Assembly: GCF_018403185.1 (NCBI RefSeq)
Contig: NZ_BOSE01000013.1
Location: forward strand, 1-64,000
From: Paenibacillus montaniterrae
GTDB lineage: Bacteria > Bacillota > Bacilli > Paenibacillales > Paenibacillaceae
Direction: 5' to 3'
Length of the DNA stretch: 64,000 nt
Made by a program: the position numbers and the translations under genes
Shown here: piece after piece, positions 9,076-17,739 of the stretch
How the letters are laid out: every line of letters starts with the position of its first letter
Position numbering within the stretch: the stretch's first letter is position 1
Notes under the pieces: generated by a model
Seen by the model: the letters and a program-made list of their open reading frames with translations, nothing else
Told to the model about the DNA's origin: nothing
Databases searched by the model: none

Positions 9076-9639
9076 ATGTATGACGTTGCAGTAATCGGAG
9101 CAGGACCAGCAGGAGCAAGTGCTGCACTTTTTACGGCTAAGGCAGGTAAAAAGACGATTGTCATTGATAGCGACAAAGGAATGACGAAGCGCGCATGGTT
9201 TGAAAATCTCTATGGTGTGATGGAAGTATCTGGCCCTGAGCTTGTGGAGACAGGCATTAAGCAATTTCAGAAGTTTGGAGCAGAGTATAAAACGGATACG
9301 GTGAGCGATATCGAGTCCGTTGATGGCGGCTTGCAGCTAGCAACAGAAGCAGGAGAAAGCATTGTTGCCAAGCATGTTATTATTGCTTCAGGCATTCATG
9401 TTGACTTGGCCGAGAAGCTTGGCATTCCGACGAAGCCAGGCACAGAGCCGCGCATCAAGACCGTGCTTGATGTAGATGCGCAAGGGAAAACGAATATTCC
9501 AGGAGTGTGGGCCGCAGGAACCTGCACAGGCGTGAGCGTGCATGCGATCATTACAGCAGGTGACGGAGCTAAAGTTGCGATCAATGTCATTAGTGAGCTT
9601 AATGGCGAGCGCTATGTGGATCATGATATTCTAAAATAA
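9076..9639 (+). CDS. Small thioredoxin-reductase-like FAD protein
   Basis: A 187-residue protein with an N-terminal FAD-binding Rossmann motif VIGAGPAGASAAL starting at residue 6 and a C-terminal FAD motif GVWAAGTCTGVSVHAIITAGDG, both as in thioredoxin reductases. It lacks the NADPH-binding domain and the redox CxxC of normal TrxB (about 310 residues), so it looks like a shortened flavoprotein in which the two halves of the FAD domain are joined directly. ATG 9076 follows aagggag; an in-frame upstream ATG at 9022 gives a non-homologous extension. It stands alone between two tRNA groups. A redox role is likely; the electron donor and acceptor are unknown. Confidence 0.85.
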   Translation: MYDVAVIGAGPAGASAALFTAKAGKKTIVIDSDKGMTKRAWFENLYGVMEVSGPELVETGIKQFQKFGAEYKTDTVSDIESVDGGLQLATEAGESIVAKHVIIASGIHVDLAEKLGIPTKPGTEPRIKTVLDVDAQGKTNIPGVWAAGTCTGVSVHAIITAGDGAKVAINVISELNGERYVDHDILK

Positions 9640-9679
9640 AAAAGAAAATAAAGGAATTAAAAAAATATTTAAAAACCAC

Positions 9680-9708
9680 TTGCATTTTGTTTTTAATAGT
9701 GTTATATT
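9680..9708 (+). promoter_or_regulatory. Promoter of the Gly-Arg-Pro-Gly tRNA cluster
   Basis: TTGCAT (9680-9685), 17-base spacer, TATATT (9703-9708). The leader then has an inverted repeat gcgaca/tgtcgc (9722-9738) before the first tRNA at 9760. Confidence 0.65.
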
Positions 9709-9759
9709 ATTACTTGTCGCCGCGACAAATTGTGTCGCAGGACTGATGTAATTAAGTTT

Positions 9760-9834
9760 GCGGAAGTGGCTCAGCGGTAGAGCATCGCCTTGCCAAGGCG
9801 AGGGTCGCGGGTTCGATTCCCGTCTTCCGCTCCA
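9760..9834 (+). tRNA. tRNA-Gly (anticodon GCC)
   Basis: Acceptor stem gcggaag/cttccgc, anticodon stem tcgcc/ggcga with loop ttgccaa, encoded CCA. Confidence 0.97.
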
Positions 9835-9840
9835 TTATTT

Positions 9841-9917
9841 GCGGCCTTAGCTCAGCTGGATAGAGCGTTTGACTACGAATCAAAAGGTCAGGAGTTCGAA
9901 TCTCTTAGGCCGCGCCA
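9841..9917 (+). tRNA. tRNA-Arg (anticodon ACG)
   Basis: Acceptor stem gcggcct/aggccgc, anticodon stem tttga/tcaaa with loop ctacgaa, encoded CCA. The A34 is expected to be deaminated to inosine. Confidence 0.97.
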
Positions 9918-9934
9918 CTTAATTACTGCTATAA

Positions 9935-10011
9935 CGGGATGTAGCTCAGCTTGGTAGAGCACCTGGTTTGGGACCAGGGGGTCGCATGTTCAAATCGTGT
10001 CATCCCGACCA
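9935..10011 (+). tRNA. tRNA-Pro (anticodon TGG)
   Basis: Acceptor stem cgggatg/catcccg, anticodon stem cctgg/ccagg with loop tttggga, encoded CCA. Confidence 0.97.
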
Positions 10012-10019
10012 TTTTATAT

Positions 10020-10093
10020 GCGGGCGTAGTTCAATGGTAGAACTTTAGCCTTCCAAGCTAATAGCGTGGGTTCGATTCCCATCGCCCGCTCCA
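10020..10093 (+). tRNA. tRNA-Gly (anticodon TCC)
   Basis: Acceptor stem gcgggcg/cgcccgc, anticodon stem ttagc/gctaa with loop cttccaa, encoded CCA. Confidence 0.96.
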
Positions 10094-10106
10094 TAATGAA
10101 TTGACG

Positions 10107-10133
10107 GACTTCGGCAGATCGAAGTCTTTTTTT
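10107..10133 (+). terminator. Terminator of the second tRNA cluster
   Basis: Stem gacttcg/cgaagtc with a 6-base loop followed by seven T. Confidence 0.85.
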
Positions 10134-10689
10134 GTATTTTCTGCACAAATGGGGCAAGCAAGAATTTGCACTTTCCTGCGCTGCCAATTTTTAGAGCGAT
10201 ATGCAGGGTGGCTTATATTTATACCTCTCCCATTTTCACTCTTTGACGCATCGTTTTTCCTTATTCGTTCAACAGCATGCAGCCGTCGCGCGATGAAATT
10301 GTTCAAATGAATTTACAGTATTCGTTGCATATAGATGGCGTGAATCCATACAACAGCTAAGCTTGTTATGTGCGAATACTAACAATATTGCCGATTGGCG
10401 AAGGGTTAGTTGTGAATTGAACACAATTCAATATGAATGTAATTATTTGTACTTATTTACATATCAGAAAGTTTCCTTTTTAAGCGTTTTCGATCTAAAA
10501 ATGATGTAAATATCAGCGAAATTTTAGATTAATTATGTTTATAAGGCTTCTATGATGTTGCATTTTGTTGTATAATGGGTGAAGTGATTTTATGCGAATA
10601 ACTGAGAGTAATCTTGCGAATATGATTTATAGCTTCTATTATTAAGCATGGTTTGTGAGTTTGCTGTACAGATCTGTAGGAGGAAGGGT
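10134..10689. other. Intergenic region before ppc
   Basis: No convincing gene. The minus-strand open frame over 10058-10306 starts inside a tRNA gene antisense and has no homology signal. A TATAAT at 10571-10576 could be the ppc -10 box but its -35 region is weak. A short palindrome gaattg-aaca-caattc lies at 10414-10429. Nothing else recognised. Confidence 0.5.
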
Positions 10690-13494
10690 ATGTCGGATCA
10701 AACTGTAACATCAACAGCGACAAATCGGACGAATTCTAATAATTTACTTAGACGAGATGTCCGTTACCTGGGCAATATACTCGGAGAAGTGCTTGTACAT
10801 CAAGGTGGTCGCGAGCTATTAGAGCTTGTAGAGCAAATTAGAGAGCAAAGCAAAGCGCTTCGTGCCCAATTTGACCCTGAATTGTTTGCCGAGCTTAAAG
10901 CTACGATTTCATCGCTAAGCTCAGAGCAGCGTCATCAGGTCATTCGTGCGTTCGCCATTTATTTTCAATTGGTTAACATTGCTGAGCAAAATCATCGGAT
11001 TAGAAGAAAGCGTGACTACGAGTTTCTTGCTGGTGAAGAAGTGCAAAATGGCTCAATTGAAAGTGCGATCAAAGTTCTAAAGGATCATAATATCGCACAA
11101 GAGGACATTGAAGAGATGCTAGCGGGCATTTCCCTCGAATTGGTTATGACTGCACATCCAACAGAGGCAACTCGTCGTGCTGTTCTGGACATCCACAAGC
11201 GCATTGCTGAAGATGTCATGGAGCTGGACAATCCAACGTTGACCTATCGTGAACGTGAAAAGCTGAAAGAAAAGCTGATGAACGAGGTCCTTATTTTATG
11301 GCAGACAGATGAGCTGCGTGATCGTAAGCCGACTGTTATTGACGAGGTCAAGAACGGGCTGTTCTACTTCGATGAAACGTTGTTTGACGCGCTGCCAAAT
11401 GTGTATGAGGAGCTTGAAAGATGCTTGACTAAATATTATCCGGACAAAAAGTGGCATGTGCCTAGCTACCTGCGCTTTGGCTCCTGGATTGGCGGCGACC
11501 GTGATGGCAATCCATCTGTAACCTCTGATGTAACGTGGCAGGCACTTACGCTGCACCGTCAGTTGGTCGTTCGCAAATACAAAGAGCAGCTTCGCGAAAT
11601 GATGAAGATGCTAAGCTTCAGCACTAACCTTGTAACTGTTACGGATGAGCTGCTTGCTTCGATTGAGCAAGACCGTAAAACCGTCCAAATAAAAAATGCA
11701 GAGCGTTGGAGAAATTCAACTGAGCCTTATCGCATCAAGCTTGGGTATATGCTTGCAAAGCTTGCTAATACGCTTGAGACGAACGTTGCTTCAGAGCAAG
11801 TCGGCTATAACAGCCCGGCAGAGCTGATGGAGGATTTGCGTATTATTGACCGCAGCTTGCGCAGCCACTTTGCAGATTACTATGCCGATACGTACTTGGC
11901 TAAGCTTATGCGTCAGGTTGAGCTGTTTGGCTTCCATCTAATGACACTCGATATTCGTCAGCACAGCCAAGAGCATGAGAATACGATGACTGAGGTGCTT
12001 CATAAGCTGGGCATCGTTGACAATTACGGCGCATTGTCTGAAGAGGAAAAGATTCCAGTGCTAGTGAAGCTGCTGGAGGATCAGCGTCCGCTTACTTCCC
12101 ATCATATTGAATATTCAGATTCAACTCGTGAATGTCTGAATGTTTATGAGGTTGTAGCGAAGGCGCAAAAAGAGTTCGGCGTTAACTGTATTTCAAGCTA
12201 CTTAATTAGTATGACTGAAGCTGCCAGCGATATGCTTGAGGTTATGGTGTTTGCCAAGGAAGTCGGCCTTCTGCGTATTGACGAAAACGGCGAAGTCATC
12301 TGTACGATTCAAGCAGTTCCGCTGTTTGAAACAATTGACGACTTGCACGCTGCACCAGATATTATGAGACAGCTGTTCGCGATTCCGGTGTACCGCAAGG
12401 CAGTTGCTGCACGCGGCAATATGCATGAAATTATGCTTGGCTACTCAGACAGCAATAAGGATGGCGGCGCTGTTACTGCTAACTGGGAGCTGCGAATTGC
12501 GCTTAACAGCATTACAGAGGCAGGCAAAGAGCATAACGTTAAGCTTAAGTTCTTCCATGGCCGCGGAGGCTCGCTAGGTCGCGGAGGCATGCCGCTTAAC
12601 CGCAGCATTCTTGCGCAGCCGCCTCATACGGTTGGTGCAGGCATTAAAATTACCGAGCAGGGCGAGGTGCTTTCCTCACGCTATTCGCTAGAAGGCATCG
12701 CGTATCGCTCGCTTGAGCAAGCGACCTGGGCGCTTATTACTTCGGCTCGTCTTGCCAGATATCCTGAGCAAGCACCGCAAGTGGAAAAGGAATGGGAAGA
12801 CATTGCTTCGGCGATTTCAGAGGCGGCGCAGAAAAAGTATCAGGATCTTATTTTCCGTGATCCAGACTTCTTGACCTTCTTTAAGGAATCAACGCCGCTG
12901 AATGAGGTAGGCGAGCTAAATATCGGCTCACGCCCGTCCAAGCGCAAAAACAGTGATCGCTTTGAGGACTTGCGTGCGATCCCATGGGTGTTCTCATGGA
13001 CACAAAGCCGCTACTTGCTGCCAGCATGGTATGCAGCGGGTACAGCAATTCAGCAGTATGTTGGCGACGATCAGCAAAAGCTGGCAACGCTGCAAACGAT
13101 GTATGAGAAGTTCCCGTTCTTCCGCAGTCTAATCGATAATTTGCAAATGGCGCTGGCTAAGGCAGATATGAAGATTGCTTCGCAATATGCATCGATGATT
13201 AAGGATGATACCATTCGGGAGCGCATCTTCTCGCAGGTTGAAGCAGAATACAAGCTGACTTCTGAGCTTATTCTTAAAATAACGAATCAAAATGAAATTT
13301 TGGATAATGTGCCAGTTATTCAAGAATCGATTCGTTTGCGCAACCCTTACGTTGATCCACTAAGCTACTTGCAGGTGCAATTGCTGCAGGAGCTGCGTTC
13401 GATTCGTGAGGAAGGCGGCGATGATCAAGTGCTGCTGCGTGAAGTATTGCTTACGATTAACGGAATTGCAGCAGGACTTCGCAATACAGGCTAA
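10690..13494 (+). CDS. ppc: Phosphoenolpyruvate carboxylase
   Basis: Fixes bicarbonate onto PEP to give oxaloacetate, replenishing the TCA cycle in the cytoplasm. The 934-residue protein has the usual length and the family landmarks: VMTAHPTEATRR with the catalytic His, GYSDSNKDGG, the glycine-rich FHGRGGSLGRGG loop that closes over the active site, and the C terminus ending in NTG. ATG 10690 is directly preceded by a strong aggaggaaggg; an in-frame ATG at 10648 would add 14 unlike residues. It stands alone and ends at a shared bidirectional terminator. Confidence 0.98.
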   Translation: MSDQTVTSTATNRTNSNNLLRRDVRYLGNILGEVLVHQGGRELLELVEQIREQSKALRAQFDPELFAELKATISSLSSEQRHQVIRAFAIYFQLVNIAEQNHRIRRKRDYEFLAGEEVQNGSIESAIKVLKDHNIAQEDIEEMLAGISLELVMTAHPTEATRRAVLDIHKRIAEDVMELDNPTLTYREREKLKEKLMNEVLILWQTDELRDRKPTVIDEVKNGLFYFDETLFDALPNVYEELERCLTKYYPDKKWHVPSYLRFGSWIGGDRDGNPSVTSDVTWQALTLHRQLVVRKYKEQLREMMKMLSFSTNLVTVTDELLASIEQDRKTVQIKNAERWRNSTEPYRIKLGYMLAKLANTLETNVASEQVGYNSPAELMEDLRIIDRSLRSHFADYYADTYLAKLMRQVELFGFHLMTLDIRQHSQEHENTMTEVLHKLGIVDNYGALSEEEKIPVLVKLLEDQRPLTSHHIEYSDSTRECLNVYEVVAKAQKEFGVNCISSYLISMTEAASDMLEVMVFAKEVGLLRIDENGEVICTIQAVPLFETIDDLHAAPDIMRQLFAIPVYRKAVAARGNMHEIMLGYSDSNKDGGAVTANWELRIALNSITEAGKEHNVKLKFFHGRGGSLGRGGMPLNRSILAQPPHTVGAGIKITEQGEVLSSRYSLEGIAYRSLEQATWALITSARLARYPEQAPQVEKEWEDIASAISEAAQKKYQDLIFRDPDFLTFFKESTPLNEVGELNIGSRPSKRKNSDRFEDLRAIPWVFSWTQSRYLLPAWYAAGTAIQQYVGDDQQKLATLQTMYEKFPFFRSLIDNLQMALAKADMKIASQYASMIKDDTIRERIFSQVEAEYKLTSELILKITNQNEILDNVPVIQESIRLRNPYVDPLSYLQVQLLQELRSIREEGGDDQVLLREVLLTINGIAAGLRNTG

Positions 13495-13512
13495 TAATCT
13501 GACATATAAAAA

Positions 13513-13556
13513 GCCTGCTCTGTTGGGGTGAATCCCTCCAGAGCAGGCATTTTTTG
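13513..13556. terminator. Bidirectional terminator between ppc and the siderophore lipoprotein gene
   Basis: Stem gcctgctctg/cagagcaggc, with T runs on both strands, between convergent genes. Confidence 0.88.
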
Positions 13557-13577
13557 TTATTACTAATCGCATACACT

Positions 13578-14597
13578 TTACTGGTTTGACTGTCCGAGCA
13601 GCAATTCAGTCGCTTGATCCAGCAGCCAGTCCAGCGTCAGCGGATCATTTTGCGCCCAGCGCTGATCGACTACATAGGCATGGCCGTTTTGAAAGGCGGG
13701 CAAAGATGTCCAGATCGAGCTGTTCAGCAACTCCTGTCTGTCCGCAGTTTGTGCTTCATCATTAGACAAGTCAACAAAAAACACTCTGTCTCCAGCATAG
13801 TCCGGCAGCACCTCTAATGAGATCTCCTTCCATAGCTCGGATTCATTGCCTGCGAACAGCTCTGTGACCGATTGCGGCTGCTTGAGACCTAATGCATCGT
13901 ATAATGTAGGTCCAAGCCGTGAATAGCCGTAAACGTACAGCTTTTGATTGCTGTGCAGGATGAAGGCCGATGCGGTTTCACCTTCTTTTAATTCGTCCTG
14001 CAGCAGGCTGCGTTTTTCTGCCGCCCTTGCTTCATAATGAGCAATCCATTGCTCTGCTTTATCCTCTACGTTCAAGAGCTGGCCGATTTTTAACAGCCGC
14101 TGGAACGGCTCCTCCCCATAGTCAAGCACTACGGTTGTAGTGATTTTCTCCAGCTTGGCAACCGCTTCTTCATCTAAAAAGTTTGGTATAATAATAAGAT
14201 CAGGAGAGAGTGCCAGTATCGCCTCCATATTGACACCGACACCATCACCGCCAATTTCTGCAATGGAAGCGAGCTGCTGTTCGCTGAGCGATATTTTAGC
14301 GTTAATATGATTGGTGCCGATCAAATTTCCTTCCAATGCTGTCACTTCAGAAGCGAAATAATGGGCAACGACTCGTTCAGGCCGCGCGGGCAGCTCGACG
14401 GTTCGTCCGTAGGCATCGGTAAAGCTTCTAGTGCCTTGAGCTTCGTTCTCTGTCTGCTGCTCGACTTGCCCTTGTTCTTGGTGATTGCTTGCAGGCGTAG
14501 GGGACGCAGTGGTTTGATTGCTTTGATTACCACATGCCGAAGCAGCTAGCATGATGAATATGATGCATAATAACGAAGCAATTTTTGCAGGCTTCAT
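13578..14597 (-). CDS. Iron-siderophore ABC transporter, substrate-binding lipoprotein
   Basis: A 339-residue lipoprotein of the FecB/FeuA (TroA-fold) family. The lipobox LAASAC gives a lipidated Cys at residue 22; a Gln/Thr/Ser-rich linker follows, and the binding domain begins near RSFTDAYGRTVELPARPERVV. The start codon at 14597 has aggagg 8 bases upstream; an in-frame ATG 42 bases earlier has none. No permease or ATPase gene is adjacent, so it must use a system encoded elsewhere, perhaps the one at 53871-56739. It is divergent from a Btr-like regulator whose C-terminal domain is clearly homologous to it. A weak Fur-like site lies in the shared promoter region. Confidence 0.88.
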   Translation of the reverse strand: MKPAKIASLLCIIFIMLAASACGNQSNQTTASPTPASNHQEQGQVEQQTENEAQGTRSFTDAYGRTVELPARPERVVAHYFASEVTALEGNLIGTNHINAKISLSEQQLASIAEIGGDGVGVNMEAILALSPDLIIIPNFLDEEAVAKLEKITTTVVLDYGEEPFQRLLKIGQLLNVEDKAEQWIAHYEARAAEKRSLLQDELKEGETASAFILHSNQKLYVYGYSRLGPTLYDALGLKQPQSVTELFAGNESELWKEISLEVLPDYAGDRVFFVDLSNDEAQTADRQELLNSSIWTSLPAFQNGHAYVVDQRWAQNDPLTLDWLLDQATELLLGQSNQ

Positions 14598-14613
14598 GTA
14601 AAGACCTCCTAAT

Positions 14614-14628
14614 TGAGAAAGATTATTA
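14614..14628. promoter_or_regulatory. Weak Fur-like site
   Basis: tgagaaagattatta matches the 7-1-7 Fur consensus TGATAATNATTATCA at 11 of 14 defined positions. It lies between the lipoprotein gene and its divergent regulator. Speculative. Confidence 0.3.
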
Positions 14629-14727
14629 TTTGCAATCACATTTTAGCATCGGCTCAACACTCCGTCCATGGAGGTTTTTAGAGCGGACTTGGATTAATTT
14701 TGTATCGTAGAAAGGGGCTTTTGTCAT

Positions 14728-16341
14728 TTGCCGCGCCGTTTTCAATATATGAGCGTTCCAGAAACGCCTGTAATGGCCTTAACGGCCTTAATCAGCTTAC
14801 CGTTGCCTAGCAGCTATATGCCTCTCAATTTAAAAGAGCTGCTTGACGCAAGCCTGATGCCAGCTAATTCATCCGAAGAAGAGCTGTATGTATGCTATGC
14901 TCTGGCGGGCGATGAAGGAGTATTGCTTCCAACAGAAAAGAACCGACGGCATGAGCAGGGCTACTGCATGATCGTTCCTTCCCGCACACCGCTCTTCTAC
15001 CTCGGTGGAGAAAATACACTGACTTGTCTCTTGTTTAAAAATTGGAATCGAGCAGCTAGACCGCCGCATGATTTCTACAATGCATCCTTATCGCTTAGAC
15101 AAGATGTTTTGAAGCATATTGACCATATTGCAAGCTTAATCAACCGCAGCAATTCGTTCCACGCTGCCGAAGCGCAGCAGCTATTCCAACAGCTGTATTG
15201 GCAGGTGGTGCAGGGGAGCGAGTTGCAGGATGAGGGGCGTAATGAGCTACATGAGGCAGTCGAGGCAGCAATCGTTTATATGAGTCGAAATTATCATCAA
15301 GCGATATCGTTCTCTGCGCTGGCGAAGCAGCTTGGCTTGCCGCACTGGAAGTTCGGTGCAGAATTTAAAAAGCTTACGGGCAAAACGCCGATTGATTATT
15401 TGACAGCTCTGCGCATTCAGCTATCCAAGCAGCAGCTGCAGTCCGCTTTAGCTATTCGGGAGGTTGCCCAGCAGGCCGGCTTCCGTGACGAGTTTTACTT
15501 TAGTCGCAGGTTCAGACAAGCAACTGGACACTCACCCACTGAGTATCGTGCCTCGCCCGCAGATCCGCCTCGAATCGTCTGTTTGCAATATGCTGCGGAG
15601 CTGATTACGCTTGGTGTGCGTCCAGTAGCGACGAACTTGCATATGCTTGACGTGCTTGACGAGGATGATCAAGACGTTGTGAGGATTGATTATTCTGCAA
15701 CAAGCGAGCAGATTATGCAGCTGGCTCCGACTTTAATCATTTATCCAAGCTATATGCCGCTTGTCCGACTTGGCCATTTGCTGCATGCGGCTCCATGCTT
15801 AACGATTGACTGGGAGGATGATATGTATACACGCTTGCGCAAGCTTGGGGCAGTGCTGGGCCGGGCCAAGGAGGGCGAGGCATGGATACAGTCCTATGAG
15901 CATTTGGCACAGAGCTGGAGGCATCGCTTGCGCGAGCAAATTGGCGATGGCGAGACCGCAGCTGCATTTATCGTACATAGCGGTCAGCTATACGTATATA
16001 CCGATCACCATGCAGGGCATGTGCTCTATTACAGCTTGGGCTTTAAGCAGCCAGCTGCCCTGAAGGACCTGCTGAGGCAGACTACAGGAGTAAAATGGAT
16101 TGCGATCCAGCCTAAGCAGATCGGGCAATTTGCCGGGGACCGAATCTTTATCGTCCAGCCGTCCGATCCGCAAGACGTGCAGCAGACAGAGCGACTGATG
16201 CAAAGCAGTTACTGGCGCGAGCTTGAGGCGGTCAAGCAGGGAAGGGCATATATCGTCGCGGAATCTCTTATGCATTACACTCCGATTATAGTGGAAAAGC
16301 TGCTGGGCGAGATCGGTCAAAGGCTGCTGTCACAGCAATGA
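14728..16341 (+). CDS. AraC-type regulator with a C-terminal siderophore-binding domain (Btr-like)
   Basis: A 537-residue transcription factor. Residues about 1-165 form an N-terminal domain, 170-273 a double helix-turn-helix of AraC type (ISFSALAKQLGLPHWKFGAE, then REVAQQAGFRDEFYFSRRF), and about 280-537 a periplasmic-binding-protein-like domain without signal peptide. This architecture matches Bacillus subtilis Btr, which senses bacillibactin in the cytoplasm and switches on its uptake genes. The C-terminal domain aligns with the neighbouring lipoprotein (GETAAAFIVHSGQLYVY against GETASAFILHSNQKLYVY). The start is a TTG at 14728 with aaagggg 10 bases before; an in-frame ATG at 14749 lacks such a site. 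It probably activates the divergent lipoprotein gene when a ferric siderophore is bound. Confidence 0.87.
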   Translation: MPRRFQYMSVPETPVMALTALISLPLPSSYMPLNLKELLDASLMPANSSEEELYVCYALAGDEGVLLPTEKNRRHEQGYCMIVPSRTPLFYLGGENTLTCLLFKNWNRAARPPHDFYNASLSLRQDVLKHIDHIASLINRSNSFHAAEAQQLFQQLYWQVVQGSELQDEGRNELHEAVEAAIVYMSRNYHQAISFSALAKQLGLPHWKFGAEFKKLTGKTPIDYLTALRIQLSKQQLQSALAIREVAQQAGFRDEFYFSRRFRQATGHSPTEYRASPADPPRIVCLQYAAELITLGVRPVATNLHMLDVLDEDDQDVVRIDYSATSEQIMQLAPTLIIYPSYMPLVRLGHLLHAAPCLTIDWEDDMYTRLRKLGAVLGRAKEGEAWIQSYEHLAQSWRHRLREQIGDGETAAAFIVHSGQLYVYTDHHAGHVLYYSLGFKQPAALKDLLRQTTGVKWIAIQPKQIGQFAGDRIFIVQPSDPQDVQQTERLMQSSYWRELEAVKQGRAYIVAESLMHYTPIIVEKLLGEIGQRLLSQQ

Positions 16342-16412
16342 GAAGGGCTTCATCGTATTCGTTGATGAGCTTTCTCTAATAGAGATAAGTTTTATGTAGC
16401 TTTATAACTGCC

Positions 16413-16434
16413 TTAAGATTGCTTTAAGGTGCGA
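16413..16434 (+). promoter_or_regulatory. Two 11-bp direct repeats before the htrA-like gene
   Basis: ttaagattgct and ttaaggtgcga are adjacent direct repeats of the kind bound by OmpR-family response regulators. They resemble the four repeats at 39165-39208. They lie 70 bases before the protease start. Confidence 0.45.
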
Positions 16435-16503
16435 CCTTCATGATAAGAGTATCAAGTTGCTCAGTTAACGTTAAAGAGCAGCAACGAATGAAGGGAGCAG
16501 ATT

Positions 16504-17619
16504 ATGATGAGTAACTATACTGAAATGAATAATAATATGATGCCACAGCAACCGGAAGGCGAGGAGAAGTTCGAAGCTTATTACCGCGAGCTTGAAAAGC
16601 TGCCTCCGCTTAAAGAGAAAAAGAAAAGATCCTTTATGCCATTTATGTCGGCTTTTCTCGCAGGCGCGATCGTAATCGGCGGCCTAAGCTTCGCGGCAGA
16701 TCGCTTGAATCTGTTTACAGGAGGGGGAACGAGCCAGATTGGCAGCAATAGCTCTGGCAGCAGCTACGTCGGGGCAGGCTTAACTACTGTATCTCAATCG
16801 ACAGCAGCGCTTTCTCCCTCCGATGTCTACACATCCGCCTCGCCTGCTGTCGTAAAAATCGAGAATTATACGGAGCCGCAAATGTCTAGTATGTTTGACG
16901 ATCCTGGCATGTGGCAATTTTTCGGAATGAGTCCGCAAGCGGGAGGCGGCCAAGGAAGGGGCGGACAATATTATGAGCAAGGCAATGGCTACGGAGATGG
17001 AGGAGTAGACAGCGGATCTGAGGCGGACCAGTCACAAAGCGATGATGCAAATCTGCAGCTTAGCGGAACAGGTACGGGCTTTATTATCGACAAGTCAGGC
17101 TACATCGTTACCAATGAGCATGTAGTCTCAGGCGCGAAAAAAATTAAAGTATCTGTGGAAGGCCTGGATGAGCCGCTTACGGCAACCGTGGTCAGCAGCA
17201 GTGCTGAGCTTGATATTGCGCTGTTGAAGGTTGAGGTTCCATCTGGTGCCGAGCTGACAGCCTTGTCATTCGCCGACTCTGATCAGCTTGTGATCGGCGA
17301 CTGGGTGATGGCCATCGGCAATCCGTACGGCTACGACTATACGCTAACGCTTGGCGTCGTTAGCGCCAAGGAGCGTCCGATTACGATTCAAAATGAGAGT
17401 GGTCAAGAACAGGTCTATGAGCATATGCTGCAAACCGACGCCTCGATTAATCCGGGCAATTCCGGCGGTCCTTTGCTGAATGAAGCGGGACAAGTGATCG
17501 GTATGAATACAGCAGTCAGCGCCGAGGCGCAGGGTATCGGCTTTGCGATTCCTTCTAATATTATAGTGCAATATCTTAACAGTGTTACTTCTGCACTGGG
17601 TAGCATTAGCAATACATGA
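16504..17619 (+). CDS. HtrA/DegP-like serine protease without PDZ domain
   Basis: Membrane-anchored envelope protease of 371 residues. A cytoplasmic N terminus is followed by one transmembrane helix near residues 42-60, a Ser/Gly-rich linker, and a trypsin-like domain with the triad His206 (NEHVV), Asp237 (ELDIALLKV) and Ser320 (GNSGGPLL). The protein stops about 20 residues after the protease core (GFAIPSNIIVQYL...), where HtrA/HtrB normally continue with a PDZ domain. A terminator directly after the stop shows that the end is genuine. ATG 16504 follows gggag; the next codon is also ATG. It likely degrades misfolded proteins at the outer membrane face. The direct repeats upstream hint at two-component control, and sigW follows. 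Confidence 0.9.
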   Translation: MMSNYTEMNNNMMPQQPEGEEKFEAYYRELEKLPPLKEKKKRSFMPFMSAFLAGAIVIGGLSFAADRLNLFTGGGTSQIGSNSSGSSYVGAGLTTVSQSTAALSPSDVYTSASPAVVKIENYTEPQMSSMFDDPGMWQFFGMSPQAGGGQGRGGQYYEQGNGYGDGGVDSGSEADQSQSDDANLQLSGTGTGFIIDKSGYIVTNEHVVSGAKKIKVSVEGLDEPLTATVVSSSAELDIALLKVEVPSGAELTALSFADSDQLVIGDWVMAIGNPYGYDYTLTLGVVSAKERPITIQNESGQEQVYEHMLQTDASINPGNSGGPLLNEAGQVIGMNTAVSAEAQGIGFAIPSNIIVQYLNSVTSALGSISNT

Positions 17620-17641
17620 AATTTTCTATAAATTTTTCTTC

Positions 17642-17673
17642 AGATTCGAGTCTCCAAGACTCGAATCTTTTTG
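17642..17673 (+). terminator. Terminator of the htrA-like gene
   Basis: A 12-bp perfect stem (agattcgagtct/agactcgaatct), 3-base loop, then five T. Confidence 0.93.
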
Positions 17674-17739
17674 AATTTTAGGATAATATATAATAATGAT
17701 GATCAGACGTACCCAAGAGACGTTTGGAGGAATTGTGGA

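Noticed and set aside
10058..10306. Minus-strand open frame beginning in the region after the tRNA cluster
   Set aside because: Its C terminus is antisense to tRNA-Gly; the GRWESNPR motif is the well-known spurious translation of tRNA antisense.
10482..10496. Possible cre site ttaagcgttttcgat upstream of ppc
   Set aside because: At least two mismatches in conserved positions and no supporting promoter context.
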